DNA from: Pseudomonas sp. B21-028 | GTDB lineage: Bacteria > Pseudomonadota > Gammaproteobacteria > Pseudomonadales > Pseudomonadaceae | DNA length: 64,000 bases | Direction of reading: 5' to 3' | Assembly (NCBI RefSeq): GCF_024749045.1 | Contig: NZ_CP087184.1 | Location: 372,001 to 436,000 of the forward strand | Part shown: in pieces, positions 19,458-29,257 of the stretch | Position numbering within the stretch: the first letter of the stretch is position 1 | Layout of the letters: every line of letters begins with the position of its first letter | Notes under the pieces: generated by a model | Seen by the model: the letters and a program-made list of their open reading frames with translations, nothing else | Told to the model about the DNA's origin: nothing | Databases searched by the model: none | Program-made: the position numbers and the translations under genes

Positions 19458-19539
19458 CTTGTGTGTGGTTTCCACTAGACTGAGCCAGACACCGCATCAC
19501 CCGGTCATGCCCGCAATGGGCCGCTCAGGGATATCAACC

Positions 19540-22500
19540 ATGCAATGGATTTTGACGCTGTTGGGCCTGGCAATCGGCTGGGTGGTGGATGAGTCGTTCG
19601 CCGATGCGCTGATAGGCGCATTGTCGGGGCTTGGCATCGCTTTGGTCTTGCGGCTGCGCCGTCTCGGCGCCCAGGCCGGCAAACAACAGAGTCTGCTGGA
19701 AGCGACCCGGCACAGCTTGCTGACCCTGGAAGCACGTCTTGCGGTTCTTGAGCGCGACGGCACGGTATCTGCGCCGAGCGCACCGGCACCGGCACCCGAG
19801 ATCATTGTGGCCCAGGCTCCGAAGCCCGAAGCCCGGAGCGAGGCAGAACCAGAGCCGGAGTTGGTCTGGGAGCTGCCGCCAGACCTGGCACCGGCCCCCG
19901 CGATGGTCACGCAAGCCAGCCAACCGCTGCCCGACGACATCTGGACCCCCACGCCCGTCACCTCTCGGCGCGATACCCACGCAGCCGAGCCTCTGGAACC
20001 GATTGTCACGCCGCCCGTTCCTCGCGGCCCGGGTTTCATCGAGCGTGCCGTGGCCGGTGCGCGCAACTGGCTGTTCGGTGGCAATACCGTATTGCGGGTT
20101 GGCGTGCTGCTGTTGTTCCTCGGCCTGGCGTTTCTGTTGCGTTATGCCACTGAAGGCATGGTGGTGCCGATCGAACTGCGTTACGCCGGTGTCGCGGCCA
20201 GTGCGTTGGGCCTGCTGGGCCTGGGTTGGTGGCTGCGTCAACGCAACAACAGTTATGCGCTGATGCTCCAGGGCACCGGCATCGCAGTGCTGTACCTGAC
20301 GGTGTTCGCCGCCATGCGCCTGCATCCGCTGCTCGATTCGAAGGCCGCGTTGGGGTTGCTGGTGGCGGTCACGGTGTTCTCGGCGATCCTGGCGGTGACC
20401 CAGAATGCTCTGGGGCTGGCCGCTGCCGCCGCGTTGGGCGGCTTTGCCGCGCCGATCCTGACCTCCACCGGCAGCGGTAACCATGTCGCGCTGTTCAGCT
20501 ATTTCATCCTGCTCAATACCGGCATCCTCGCGATTGCCTGGTTCAAGGCCTGGCGCCTGCTCAACCTGATCGGTTTTGTCGGCACCTTCGGTATCGGTAT
20601 CGCCTGGGGCCTGCGCTCGTATACGCCGGCGTTGTTCTTCAGCACCGAGCCGTTCCTGATCGTCTTCTTCCTCATGTACCTGGCGATTGGCTTGCTGTTC
20701 ACCCGGCGCAAGTTGCTGGAGATGAGCGACGGTCCCGAGGATGACAGCCGTGAAGCGCTGCTGCGCTGGTCGGCGCGCAAGGGCGATTATGTGGACGGCA
20801 CGATGCTGTTCGGCCCGCCGCTGGTGGGCTTCGGCTTGCAGCTCACGCTGGTGATGTTCCTGGATCTGGCGGCGGCGTTCAGTGCCTTGGTCCTGGGCAT
20901 GATCTACATGGGCCTCGCCCGCGTGTTGATGAAAGGACGCGCCCTGTTGCTGGCCGAGACCTGCCTGGCGCTGGGGGTGATTTTTACCAGCCTGGCGATT
21001 CCCCTGGGCCTCGATGCCCGTTGGACCACGGCGGCATGGGCGGTGGAAGGCGCGGGGATTTTCTGGCTGGGGTTGCGTCAGCAGCGGCCTCTGGCGCGTG
21101 CGTTTGCCTTGTTGCTGCAGCTGGGCGCGGCGCGGGCTTTCTTCGGCGAGTTGCAGCTCGGCCAAAGCAGCCTGCTCCAGGGCGCCCCATTGGGGGCGTT
21201 GATGCTTGGCGTCGCCTTGCTGTTCAGCTTCTATCAACTGCGCAAGGCGCCGCCCGAGCACACCGCGAGTTGGGAGCGCCAGGTGTTGCCGGTGCTGGCT
21301 GTGTTGGGCCTGGGCTCGCTCTATCTGCTGGCGCCAATGTTTTTCTTCACCCACGGTACCGCTATCGCCTGGGCGCTGGCCGGGCTGGCGACGCTGTTTG
21401 TCGGCCTGCGTCTGCAATCGCGCGCCTTCCTGTTCACGGCATTCGGTGTGCAACTGTTGGGGGGCGCGCTGTTCCTGATGCGCTTGAGAGGCGCTGAAGG
21501 GGATTCGGCGGCGGTGTTCGCCGCCGGCTGGAGCGGCTTGCTCAGTGCCTCGTTGATCGGCCTGGCATTGATCGGCGGCATGTTGCTGGCCGCTCGCGAC
21601 GAGATGGTGCGCAACGATGTTCGCTTGCTGCGCGGTTTGTCGGTGGTCTTGTTGGCGGGGCTGGCGTTGATCAACCTCGCTGTGCTGTTCGTCCTGCCCT
21701 GGCAGACGGCCAGTGGCGTGTGGGCCGCCAGTGGTCTGTTGATCATCTGGTTGAGCCTGTATCTGAAACAACGCATGAGCTTCGTGTTTGGTCTGCTCCT
21801 GCAACTGCTGGGCGGTGCTGCGTTCCTGATGGCGGGGCCGGCCTTGCTGGGACCGCTCGACGGCGAGGGGCTGCGGCCCCTGGCCCACAGTGGTTTCTGG
21901 ACACCGATGGTGCTGGGGCTGGCGGCGCTGGTGGGCGCATGGCGATTGCAGCGAGGCCATCCGGCGGCGGTATTCGAGGCCCTGAGCTTGCAACGCTTGT
22001 CCGAGCTGCTGTTGATCTGGGGCGCTGGTTGGTGGGCGCTGACGTGGGTCAGCGAAGTGCTGCGCTTTGCTCCGGTCCATTTGCAGGGCAGCTTGTTGCT
22101 GGTTGTCGCGGCGCTCAGTGTCGCGGCGTGGGCGATTCTGGCGCTGCGCTTGCGGTGGCCGGCGCTCGGGTTGCTGTGCACCTTGCTGATTCCTGCGGCC
22201 AGCTGTGTGCTGGTCGCGACCTGGCACAGCCGTTACCACCCGGCGGCGGATTTCGGCTGGCTGGCCTGGCTGATCCTGTTCGCTGTGCATTTCCTGTCGC
22301 TCAAACGCCTGGCCTCGATGCTCCCGGACCCGGTCCGCAGTACCGCCCATGTGCTCGGTTGCTGGTTGCTGATCGGCGTATTGGCGCTGGAACTGCGTTA
22401 TGGCCTGATGCTGTTGTCCGAGCAATACAACGCCTGGCGTTGGCTGGGTTGGGCGATCCTGCCGAGCCTGTACCTGGTGCTGATGGCCGCGCCGCGAGCC

Positions 22501-23166
22501 TGGCCGTGGCCGATATCGGCCCAGCCGCGGGAGTACCGCATCTACGCGGCGGCGCCCCTGGCGCTGTTGATGCTGGGGTGGTTCTGGCTGGCCAACACCT
22601 TCAGCAATGGCATCGCCGAGCCGTTGCCGTATGTGCCGTTGCTCAACCCGTTGGAGCTGGGCTTGCTGTTTGCCTTGTTCGGTGTCTACGTCTGGGCGCG
22701 CAGTGCGGTGACGCAGTTGGCGATCCGTTGGGCCTATGCCGAGCACGTCGCCCAGTTGGTCGCCGGGGTCTCGCTGTTCGCGTTCTTCACCGCCCTGGTG
22801 ATGCGCAGCGCCCACCATTGGCTGGACGTGCCGTTCGAACTCGATGCACTGCTCGAATCCATGTTCGTGCAGGCCGGGTTGTCCCTGGTCTGGACCCTGA
22901 TCGCCCTGGGCCTGATGATCGGCGGACACCTGCGGCATCGCCGCGAGGTATGGCTGATCGGTGCGGCGCTGATTGCCGTGGTGGTGGCCAAGCTGTTCTT
23001 TGTCGAATTGAGTAACCGTGGTGGCCTGGCGCGGATCGTGTCGTTTATCGGCGTGGGTGTATTGCTGCTGGTGGTGGGCTACTTCGCACCGCTGCCGCCC
23101 AAACGGCCGGAAACGGTTCCGGAGGCCGAGCCGCCGATGCCTGTCAGTGAGGGAGTGTCATCTTGA
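19540..23166 (+). CDS. Giant polytopic membrane protein, DUF2339 family
   Basis: A 1208-residue integral membrane protein. The start MQWILTLLGLAIGWVVDESF is preceded by AGGGA; the longer frame would begin inside the repeat. After the first membrane segment and a short helical region comes a Pro/Ala/Glu-rich cytoplasmic or periplasmic linker (residues about 70-175). The remaining thousand residues are an almost unbroken series of hydrophobic segments, more than 25 by eye, with TRRKLLEMSDGPEDDSREAL as one of few hydrophilic loops. No catalytic motif is visible. DUF2339 proteins have no assigned function. The stop overlaps the DUF3999 start, so the two proteins are probably made and used together. 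Confidence 0.85.
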   Translation: MQWILTLLGLAIGWVVDESFADALIGALSGLGIALVLRLRRLGAQAGKQQSLLEATRHSLLTLEARLAVLERDGTVSAPSAPAPAPEIIVAQAPKPEARSEAEPEPELVWELPPDLAPAPAMVTQASQPLPDDIWTPTPVTSRRDTHAAEPLEPIVTPPVPRGPGFIERAVAGARNWLFGGNTVLRVGVLLLFLGLAFLLRYATEGMVVPIELRYAGVAASALGLLGLGWWLRQRNNSYALMLQGTGIAVLYLTVFAAMRLHPLLDSKAALGLLVAVTVFSAILAVTQNALGLAAAAALGGFAAPILTSTGSGNHVALFSYFILLNTGILAIAWFKAWRLLNLIGFVGTFGIGIAWGLRSYTPALFFSTEPFLIVFFLMYLAIGLLFTRRKLLEMSDGPEDDSREALLRWSARKGDYVDGTMLFGPPLVGFGLQLTLVMFLDLAAAFSALVLGMIYMGLARVLMKGRALLLAETCLALGVIFTSLAIPLGLDARWTTAAWAVEGAGIFWLGLRQQRPLARAFALLLQLGAARAFFGELQLGQSSLLQGAPLGALMLGVALLFSFYQLRKAPPEHTASWERQVLPVLAVLGLGSLYLLAPMFFFTHGTAIAWALAGLATLFVGLRLQSRAFLFTAFGVQLLGGALFLMRLRGAEGDSAAVFAAGWSGLLSASLIGLALIGGMLLAARDEMVRNDVRLLRGLSVVLLAGLALINLAVLFVLPWQTASGVWAASGLLIIWLSLYLKQRMSFVFGLLLQLLGGAAFLMAGPALLGPLDGEGLRPLAHSGFWTPMVLGLAALVGAWRLQRGHPAAVFEALSLQRLSELLLIWGAGWWALTWVSEVLRFAPVHLQGSLLLVVAALSVAAWAILALRLRWPALGLLCTLLIPAASCVLVATWHSRYHPAADFGWLAWLILFAVHFLSLKRLASMLPDPVRSTAHVLGCWLLIGVLALELRYGLMLLSEQYNAWRWLGWAILPSLYLVLMAAPRAWPWPISAQPREYRIYAAAPLALLMLGWFWLANTFSNGIAEPLPYVPLLNPLELGLLFALFGVYVWARSAVTQLAIRWAYAEHVAQLVAGVSLFAFFTALVMRSAHHWLDVPFELDALLESMFVQAGLSLVWTLIALGLMIGGHLRHRREVWLIGAALIAVVVAKLFFVELSNRGGLARIVSFIGVGVLLLVVGYFAPLPPKRPETVPEAEPPMPVSEGVSS

Positions 23167-24533
23167 GTCGCAAGTTGAGTCGGATCGGCCTGGGTATGGT
23201 CGGGTTGTGGGTGGCATTGTCGGCTACGGCCCAGGAAAAGCCGGCGGATTTTGCCCATCAGGTGCCGTTGACCTTGAGTGGCGAAGGGCCGTGGTATCGT
23301 CTGCCGTTGCCGCTGGAGGTCCAACTGCAAGCGCGGCAAACCGACCTGAGCGACTTGCGGGTCTTCAACGCGGCCGGGCAGCCCCAGGCGTATGCGCTGG
23401 TCCGCGAGACAGCGCAGAGCCGGGAAGAACGCACCGTCACCGACGTGAAATGGTTCCCGTTGTACAACGCTGCCGATGACAACGAGCGCGCCCCCAGCGT
23501 ACGGGTGCAGTCGAACGCCAACGGCACGCTGGTGGAAGTCCAGCCGGCCAGTCGGCTCGAGGCGGGGGAGGAGGAGTTGCGCGGCTGGCTGCTGGACGCC
23601 AGTGCGATCAAGGCCCCCTTGCAGCAGTTGATCCTCGACTGGACCAGCGAACGCGACGGCTTCCAGCGGTTTACCATCGAAGCCAGCGATGACTTGCAGA
23701 ACTGGCAGGCCTGGGGTGAAGGCCAGGTGGCACGCCTGACCTTTGCCGATGAGCAGGTCGAGCAGCATGAAGTGAACCTGCCCGGACAGCCGGCGCGTTA
23801 TCTGCGGCTGTTGTGGGATTCGCCGTCTTCCGCGCCGGTGCTGACTTCAGCGCAGTTGCAGAGCGCCACCCGCGAAAGCCAGCCGCTGCCATTGGCCTGG
23901 TCGCAGCCGTTGGCCGGCAGTACCACGAAGGCCGGTGAATACACCTGGCAGTTGCCCATGGGCCTGAATCTCGAAGAAGTGCAGGTCGAGCTGAGCCAGG
24001 CCAACAGCCTGGCACCGGTGACCCTGGCCGGGCGCCGTGAGAGCAGTCATCCGTGGCAGCCGATGGGCAATGGTTTGCTATACCGGCTGACCCAGAATGG
24101 TCAGGACGTGGTGCAGAACCAATTGCAGTTGTCCGGCCAGACCGTTCAGCAATTGAAGCTGACGGTGGACGAGCGCGGCGGTGGCCTCGGGACCGAAGCG
24201 CCGGCCCTGCGCTTTGCCGTGCGCCCGACCCAGGTGGTGTTCCTCGCGCGTGGCGAAGGGCCCTACAGCTTGGCGCTGGGCAGCGCGACAGTGAAGGCGG
24301 CCAGCCTGCCACTGACGACGCTGGTGCCCGATTACCGTCCTTCGCGCCTGGCGACCCTGGGGGCGGCGACGGTGAATGGGCCTGCGACCTCGACGCCAGC
24401 GGCCGAAACCGCACCGGCCGTCGTCGGGACCAACTGGAAAAAAATCGGCCTGTGGGCGGTGCTGGTGCTCAGCGTGCTGTTCCTCGGCTCGATGGCCTTC
24501 AGCCTGCTGCGCAAGCCGCCGGTCAAATCCTGA
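23163..24533 (+). CDS. DUF3999 family exported membrane-anchored protein
   Basis: A 456-residue protein with a signal peptide (LGMVGLWVALSATAQ), a long beta-rich periplasmic region (residues about 25-425) and one C-terminal membrane helix (IGLWAVLVLSVLFLGSMAFSLL) followed by a short basic tail. The start is TTG inside TTGA, overlapping the DUF2339 stop by four bases, with GAGGGAG eight bases before it. The next in-frame Met would cut into the signal peptide. The periplasmic part resembles carbohydrate-binding or jelly-roll folds in its pattern (LILDWTSERDGFQRFTIEAS), but this is only an impression. The function is unknown and tied to DUF2339 by coupling. Confidence 0.8.
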   Translation: MSRKLSRIGLGMVGLWVALSATAQEKPADFAHQVPLTLSGEGPWYRLPLPLEVQLQARQTDLSDLRVFNAAGQPQAYALVRETAQSREERTVTDVKWFPLYNAADDNERAPSVRVQSNANGTLVEVQPASRLEAGEEELRGWLLDASAIKAPLQQLILDWTSERDGFQRFTIEASDDLQNWQAWGEGQVARLTFADEQVEQHEVNLPGQPARYLRLLWDSPSSAPVLTSAQLQSATRESQPLPLAWSQPLAGSTTKAGEYTWQLPMGLNLEEVQVELSQANSLAPVTLAGRRESSHPWQPMGNGLLYRLTQNGQDVVQNQLQLSGQTVQQLKLTVDERGGGLGTEAPALRFAVRPTQVVFLARGEGPYSLALGSATVKAASLPLTTLVPDYRPSRLATLGAATVNGPATSTPAAETAPAVVGTNWKKIGLWAVLVLSVLFLGSMAFSLLRKPPVKS

Positions 24534-24551
24534 AAGCGGGTGCCTGACACC

Positions 24552-24636
24552 CATCGCGAGCAGGCTCGCTCCCACATTGGATTGTGTTTCCCCTGACAGA
24601 ATCCGATCAAGTGTGGGAGCGAGCCTGCTCGCGATG
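24552..24636. repeat. REP-type inverted pair, family A
   Basis: ATCGCGAGCAGGCTCGCTCC and its inverse with a 45-base centre, between the DUF3999 gene and fbp. Confidence 0.85.
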
Positions 24637-24746
24637 ACGCCGCTCTGTGAACTCAATCCGCCATTCCCCGTCTCATAGGAGGAATTAAGTCCCGACACGC
24701 GCTAAACTGCGCTGGTTTTTCCGCCCCCTATCCTTCGGAGCCGTCC

Positions 24747-25757
24747 ATGTCTCGCGTTACCTTGAGTCGCTATTTGATTGAGCAGACCCGCAGCAACAAT
24801 ACCCCTGCCGATCTGCGCTTTTTGATCGAAGTGGTGGCGCGTGCCTGCAAGGAAATCAGCCACGCCGTATCCAAAGGCGCGCTGGGTGGGGTCCTGGGCA
24901 GCATGGGCACCGAAAACGTGCAAGGCGAAGTGCAGAAGAAACTCGACGTGATCTCCAACGAGATCCTGCTCGAAGCCAACGAATGGGGCGGTCACCTGGC
25001 CGGCATGGCGTCCGAGGAAATGGACAATGCCTACCAGATCCCGGGCAAATACCCCAAGGGTGCCTACCTGCTGGTATTCGACCCCCTGGACGGTTCGTCG
25101 AACATCGACATCAACGCGCCGGTCGGCACCATCTTCTCGGTATTGCGTTGCCCGAACGAATACCTGAGCCAGAACGAAGCCTTGAACGAAAAGGCCTTCC
25201 TGCAGCCAGGTACCGAACAAGTGGCCGCCGGTTATGCCATCTACGGCCCTCAGACCATGCTGGTGCTGACCTTGGGCGACGGCGTGAAGGGTTTCACCCT
25301 GGATCGTGAAATGGGCAGCTTCGTGCTGACCCACGAGAACATCACCATTCCTGAAACCACCCAGGAATTCGCCATCAACATGTCCAACCAGCGCCACTGG
25401 GAAGCCCCGGTACAGCGCTACGTCGGCGAGTTGCTGGCCGGTGAAGAAGGCCCGTTGAAAAAGAACTACAACATGCGCTGGGTGGCCGCGATGGTTGCCG
25501 ACGTCCACCGCATCCTGAACCGTGGCGGCCTGTTCATGTACCCACGTGACAGTCGCGAGCCGACCAAGCCAGGCAAACTGCGCCTGATGTACGAAGCCAA
25601 TCCGATGTCGTTCCTGGTGGAACAGGCCGGCGGTGCTTCCACCGATGGTCACCAGCGCATCCTCGACATCAAGCCTGAAGGCCTGCACCAGCGCGTAGCG
25701 GTGTTCCTCGGTTCGAAGGAAGAAGTGGCCCGCGCCACGGCCTATCACAAGGAATAA
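24747..25757 (+). CDS. fbp: Fructose-1,6-bisphosphatase, class 1
   Basis: A 336-residue gluconeogenic phosphatase producing fructose 6-phosphate. The metal and substrate motif [20 protein letters not shown] is intact, as are the phosphate-binding stretch [25 protein letters not shown] region and the C-terminal [14 protein letters not shown]. Pseudomonads lack a usual phosphofructokinase, so this enzyme supplies hexose phosphates on organic and amino acids. CGGAG precedes the ATG by about eight bases. The DUF924 gene begins three bases after the stop. Confidence 0.97.
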   Translation: MSRVTLSRYLIEQTRSNNTPADLRFLIEVVARACKEISHAVSKGALGGVLGSMGTENVQGEVQKKLDVISNEILLEANEWGGHLAGMASEEMDNAYQIPGKYPKGAYLLVFDPLDGSSNIDINAPVGTIFSVLRCPNEYLSQNEALNEKAFLQPGTEQVAAGYAIYGPQTMLVLTLGDGVKGFTLDREMGSFVLTHENITIPETTQEFAINMSNQRHWEAPVQRYVGELLAGEEGPLKKNYNMRWVAAMVADVHRILNRGGLFMYPRDSREPTKPGKLRLMYEANPMSFLVEQAGGASTDGHQRILDIKPEGLHQRVAVFLGSKEEVARATAYHKE

Positions 25758-25760
25758 ATC

Positions 25761-26357
25761 ATGGCCGAGCCTTGGCAGCCGTTACTCGATTGGTGGTTTG
25801 GTTCAGCCGAGACACCGGACGAAATAGCGGCTGAAAAGAACAAGCTGTGGTTCGGCAAACACCATGATCGCCAGGCGCGCGAGCGTTTTGGCGATCAGGT
25901 CGATCAGGCACTGGCCGGTGGATTGACCGACTGGACGCAACGTCCGGAAGGTTGGCTGGCTTTGGTGATATTGCTCGATCAGTTCCCGCGGATGATCTTT
26001 CGCGACACCCCCAAGGCCTTCTCCGGCGATCTTCGCGCCCAAGCGTTGGTGGCCCAGGGGCTGGCGGCGGGTTTCGACCGGCAGCTCAAGCCTATCCAGC
26101 GCGTATTCATCTACCTGGTGCTCGAGCACTGCGAAAACCTGGCCGTGCAGAACGAGGCCGTGTCCCGTTTTATCGACCTGGTGCGAGAGCAGCCGGAAGC
26201 GGATCGGGCGGTGTTCGAAAGCAACCTGGACTATGCCGAACGGCATCAGAAGATCATTGCCCGGTTTGGACGGTTTCCCCATCGCAACGGGGTGTTGGGG
26301 CGGGAGTCTACGGCTGAGGAAGTGGAGTTCTTGAAGGGGCCTGGATCGCGATTTTAG
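25761..26357 (+). CDS. DUF924 family protein
   Basis: A 198-residue, mostly helical cytoplasmic protein. Family-typical stretches are WWFGSAETPDEIAAEKNKLWF near the N terminus (tryptophan-rich), LVILLDQFPRMIFRDTPKAF, the IYLVLEHCENLAVQNEA helix and FPHRNGVLGRESTAEEVEFL at the end. The DUF924 fold is tetratricopeptide-like and no reaction is known. It starts three bases after fbp and so is in the same operon. It ends four bases before the convergent toxin gene. Confidence 0.85.
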   Translation: MAEPWQPLLDWWFGSAETPDEIAAEKNKLWFGKHHDRQARERFGDQVDQALAGGLTDWTQRPEGWLALVILLDQFPRMIFRDTPKAFSGDLRAQALVAQGLAAGFDRQLKPIQRVFIYLVLEHCENLAVQNEAVSRFIDLVREQPEADRAVFESNLDYAERHQKIIARFGRFPHRNGVLGRESTAEEVEFLKGPGSRF

Positions 26358-26361
26358 CGAC

Positions 26362-26700
26362 CTACGGATTGTTATTGCTTCGAAGCAATCGTTTCATAAG
26401 CAAGGCAGGAAGATTCTTGCGGCTATCGGCGATGATGTGGATATAGATTGTTTGGCTTCTCACCTCATAAATAATCCGATTCATACCTGAAAGAATTTGC
26501 CGATACTGACCAAGATTCAGCCTTTCGATTTCTTGCGGAATTGACCCAGCATAAGGCTGTGTTGTCAGATGGCGAATCGCTGTTTTCAGGCTGGCATAGG
26601 TGTTTTGCCACGTTTGGAAAGAAAACCGTTCGATCAGATAAAGGCGAAGCTCTTTAAGATCCATTTCAGCTGATTGAAGAATGACAACCTTTAAACTCAT
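26362..26700 (-). CDS. RelE/ParE-family toxin
   Basis: A 112-residue protein with the ParE/RelE toxin pattern: SAEMDLKELRLYLIERFSFQTW at the N terminus, YAGSIPQEIERLNLGQYRQIL in the middle, and the beta-strand pair MNRIIYEVRSQTIYIHIIADSR, whose Arg and Tyr are typical. Family members either cleave mRNA on the ribosome or inhibit gyrase; the sequence does not settle which. The ATG overlaps the antitoxin stop by four bases. The pair is visibly richer in A+T than its neighbours and fills the space between core genes, which suggests acquisition. Confidence 0.85.
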   Translation of the reverse strand: MSLKVVILQSAEMDLKELRLYLIERFSFQTWQNTYASLKTAIRHLTTQPYAGSIPQEIERLNLGQYRQILSGMNRIIYEVRSQTIYIHIIADSRKNLPALLMKRLLRSNNNP

Positions 26701-26975
26701 TGAAGGTCGGTCCTGTCCAGGTCTGCGAAGACCTCTTCGGCCTCACGAAACTGACCTTTTTCAATTTCCTGGTTCCCCATAGCCAGCAGCTTTAACAGAG
26801 CCATCGTATCTTCTTGCTCTTCAAAGCTTTTCACATCCATGACCACCAGTTTGGCTTCTCCATTCTGGGTAATGATCAGCGGCTCCCTGCTTTCGGTGAT
26901 GGTTTTGACGATTTCGGCGGTGTGGCTCTTCAAGTAACTGATGGGTTTGATTTGGGATGACAGTTTCATGGGCAT
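26697..26975 (-). CDS. Phd/YefM-family antitoxin
   Basis: A 92-residue protein. The N-terminal half has the Phd/YefM DNA-binding pattern IKPISYLKSHTAEIVKTITE followed by PLIITQNGEAKLVVMDVKSF; the acidic, helical C terminus (EEQEDTMALLKL onwards) would wrap the toxin. Met1 and Met3 (MPMKL) are both possible starts. It is the first gene of the pair, as usual for this family. A 10-base inverted repeat lies 18 bases upstream. Confidence 0.85.
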   Translation of the reverse strand: MPMKLSSQIKPISYLKSHTAEIVKTITESREPLIITQNGEAKLVVMDVKSFEEQEDTMALLKLLAMGNQEIEKGQFREAEEVFADLDRTDLQ

Positions 26976-26992
26976 GAATCTCGACGGGTTGA

Positions 26993-27025
26993 GTGAGACT
27001 GAGTTTAGTCTTAATTCAGTCTCAC
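26993..27025. promoter_or_regulatory. Inverted repeat, probable autoregulatory operator of the toxin-antitoxin pair
   Basis: GTGAGACTGA and TCAGTCTCAC form a perfect ten-base inverted repeat with a 13-base centre that itself contains a further TTTAGTC half. It lies just upstream of the antitoxin start, where Phd/YefM antitoxins bind their own promoters. Confidence 0.5.
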
Positions 27026-27080
27026 GTCAGGCTGAACTGATCGGTGTGCTTTACACCGCCATCGTCGGCCCGCAAGAGCA

Positions 27081-28973
27081 CTAGATCCGGAAGCTGCCCA
27101 CCAACTGCTTCAACCGCGCCGCCTGCTGTTCAAGGTCGGTACAGGCCCGCAACGTGGCTTGCAGGTTTTCCACCCCTTCCTGGTTCAGCGTGTTGATCTC
27201 GGTAATGTCGACGTTGATCGACTCCACCACGGCGGTCTGCTCTTCGGTGGCGGTGGCCACGGACTGGTTCATGCCGTCGATCTCACCGATGCGCCGGGTC
27301 ACGCTGCCCAGGCGCTCGCCGGCCTGGTTGGCGATGCCAACGCTGCTTTCGCTCTGGCGCTGGCTGTCGGTCATGGTCAGTACCGCTTCCCGCGCGCCGA
27401 CTTGCAACTCTTCGATCATTTTCTGCACTTGCTGCGCCGAATCCTGGGTGCGGTGGGCCAGGTTACGTACCTCATCGGCCACCACGGCGAAGCCACGCCC
27501 GGCTTCACCCGCACGGGCCGCTTCGATGGCGGCATTGAGGGCGAGCAGGTTGGTCTGTTGGGAAATGCTGGTGATGACTTCGAGGATCTGGCCGATGTTC
27601 ACCGTGTTGCTGTTCAGGGTTTCGATGTTGCCGCACGAATCGCTGATCTTGGCCGACAGCTGCTGCATGGCGGCGATGGTTTTATCCACCACCTGCTGAC
27701 CGTCCTCTGCCAGGTTGCGGGCTTCGCTGGAGTGTTGCGAGGCGAGGGCGGCGTTCTGGGCGATCTCCTGGGCGGCGGCGCCGAGCTGGTTGATGGCCGC
27801 GGCCACGCTGCTGGTGCGCGAGGCTTGCTGGTCGGAATTGAACATCGACGAATTGGAGGCGCTGACCACACGCAGCGCCACTTCGTTGACCTGACCGGTG
27901 GCCGAGGCCACTTCGCGGATCGAGATGTGGATGCGCTCGACGAAACGGTTGAAGGACGTACCCAGGGCACCGAATTCATCCTGGCCATGAATGGTCAGGC
28001 GTCGGGTCAGGTCGCCTTCACCTTCGGCGATGTCGTGCATCGCACGACCCATGGTCAGCAGCGGCTGCATCAGCACGCGGATCAACATGCCCAGCAGCGC
28101 GATGATGAATACCACGGCAATGACCATGGCGATCAGCGCCGAGGTACGGAACTCGCTGAGCATGGCCAGCGCGGTGTCCTTGTCGAGTACCAGTGCCACG
28201 TACCAGTCGGCGCCCGGCACGCCATTGACCCGGGTGAAGGAGATGAACTGGGTCTTGCCGTCGAGTTCGACTTCCTTCATGCCCGGGCTGACTTGCGGTG
28301 CGCCGTTGGGGTAAGCCTCGGCCAGGGTCTTGAGGATGCGTTTGCTGTCGGGATGGATCAGGATCTTGCCATCGGCGCTGACGATGAACGCATGGCCGTG
28401 GCCGCCGAAGTTCAGCGAGTTGATGATGGCGCTGACGCTCGACAGGTCGATGTCCGCACCCGCCACGCCGATCATCTGGTTCTGATGCTGTACCGGGGCA
28501 GCGACGGTGATCACCAGTTTGCCCGACGAGGCGGCAATGTAGGGCTCGGTGACGATGGCTTGCTGTGCGCTGTTGGCGGCCTTGTACCAGCCGCGGGCGC
28601 GAGGGTCGTAGTCGGGGGCGCGATTACCGGCCGGCACCGAGAACATCACACCATCGACGCCACCGAAATAGCTGAGCTGGAAGTTGCCGGTATAGGCGGG
28701 CAGGTCGACAGCACGCTTGAGACTGGCGGCGCTGTTGCCATCCACGGCGATCTGCTGGGCCAGCGATTGCAGCAATTGGATGCGACCTTCGACCCACGTC
28801 TGGATGTTGCGGCTGGTCAGGCTGCCGAGTTCCTGCATGGACGTTTCGGTGCTGTTATGCAGGCTCTGGCGCTGACGGTAGTCGTTGAACAGGATGAAAC
28901 AGGCGAATGCAACGGCTACCACGAGGGCTGCCGCCAGCAGGATCTTGTGGCTGAATTTCATGTTTCTGGTCAT
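27081..28973 (-). CDS. Methyl-accepting chemotaxis protein, dCache_1 type
   Basis: A 630-residue chemoreceptor. A first membrane segment (residues about 10-28) and a second near residue 280-300 ([19 protein letters not shown]) flank a periplasmic double-Cache domain. A HAMP domain and a long signalling hairpin follow, whose tip carries the usual [19 protein letters not shown]. In the membrane-distal Cache module, [12 protein letters not shown], then [10 protein letters not shown] and GVAGADIDL, resemble the amino-acid-binding signature of PctA-like receptors. Amino-acid sensing is therefore a reasonable inference, not shown. The start is Met1 ([10 protein letters not shown]); Met5 is an alternative. 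No CheR/CheB pentapeptide ends the protein. Confidence 0.9.
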   Translation of the reverse strand: MTRNMKFSHKILLAAALVVAVAFACFILFNDYRQRQSLHNSTETSMQELGSLTSRNIQTWVEGRIQLLQSLAQQIAVDGNSAASLKRAVDLPAYTGNFQLSYFGGVDGVMFSVPAGNRAPDYDPRARGWYKAANSAQQAIVTEPYIAASSGKLVITVAAPVQHQNQMIGVAGADIDLSSVSAIINSLNFGGHGHAFIVSADGKILIHPDSKRILKTLAEAYPNGAPQVSPGMKEVELDGKTQFISFTRVNGVPGADWYVALVLDKDTALAMLSEFRTSALIAMVIAVVFIIALLGMLIRVLMQPLLTMGRAMHDIAEGEGDLTRRLTIHGQDEFGALGTSFNRFVERIHISIREVASATGQVNEVALRVVSASNSSMFNSDQQASRTSSVAAAINQLGAAAQEIAQNAALASQHSSEARNLAEDGQQVVDKTIAAMQQLSAKISDSCGNIETLNSNTVNIGQILEVITSISQQTNLLALNAAIEAARAGEAGRGFAVVADEVRNLAHRTQDSAQQVQKMIEELQVGAREAVLTMTDSQRQSESSVGIANQAGERLGSVTRRIGEIDGMNQSVATATEEQTAVVESINVDITEINTLNQEGVENLQATLRACTDLEQQAARLKQLVGSFRI

Positions 28974-29170
28974 TAAGAACGCTACCGCACAGGAGCTGGT
29001 CAGGAGGGGGTGTCAATTTGCCATAAGGCAGGGCTTCGCGCTGTTCTTTTTATCGGCTCGCAAGCGCCAGGTTCCCGGCGTCAAAGCAACAAATCCGACG
29101 AAATACACGACACCGTCACAAACTGGTTGATTTACCGACGAACTACCGGTTTTTACCCCAATAAATACTG

Positions 29171-29186
29171 GGTTCCCCGGGGAACC
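29171..29186. other. Perfect 16-base palindrome upstream of a lipoprotein gene
   Basis: GGTTCCCCGGGGAACC, 71 bases before the lipoprotein start at 29258, in the 284-base gap between the chemoreceptor and the lipoprotein genes. Outer ACCCC and GGGGT arms extend the symmetry. It could be an operator or the stem of an RNA hairpin; a short TTTTC follows on the plus strand. I see nothing else in this gap. Confidence 0.6.
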
Positions 29187-29257
29187 AGATAGGGGTTTTC
29201 TCTTCTAAGCTTCAGGTTGGCACCCTGCCACCTCCCTTCCGCCCCAGGAGTTTCACG

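Noticed and set aside
19534..22938. A 1134-codon minus-strand frame inside the DUF2339 gene
   Set aside because: It is a Gln/Arg-rich shadow of a Leu/Ala-rich membrane protein; the plus-strand frame has membrane segments and a ribosome site.
26374..26389. Palindrome ATTGCTTCGAAGCAAT, considered as an operator
   Set aside because: It lies inside the toxin coding end and between convergent genes, where no promoter is expected; it may be chance or a weak terminator stem.
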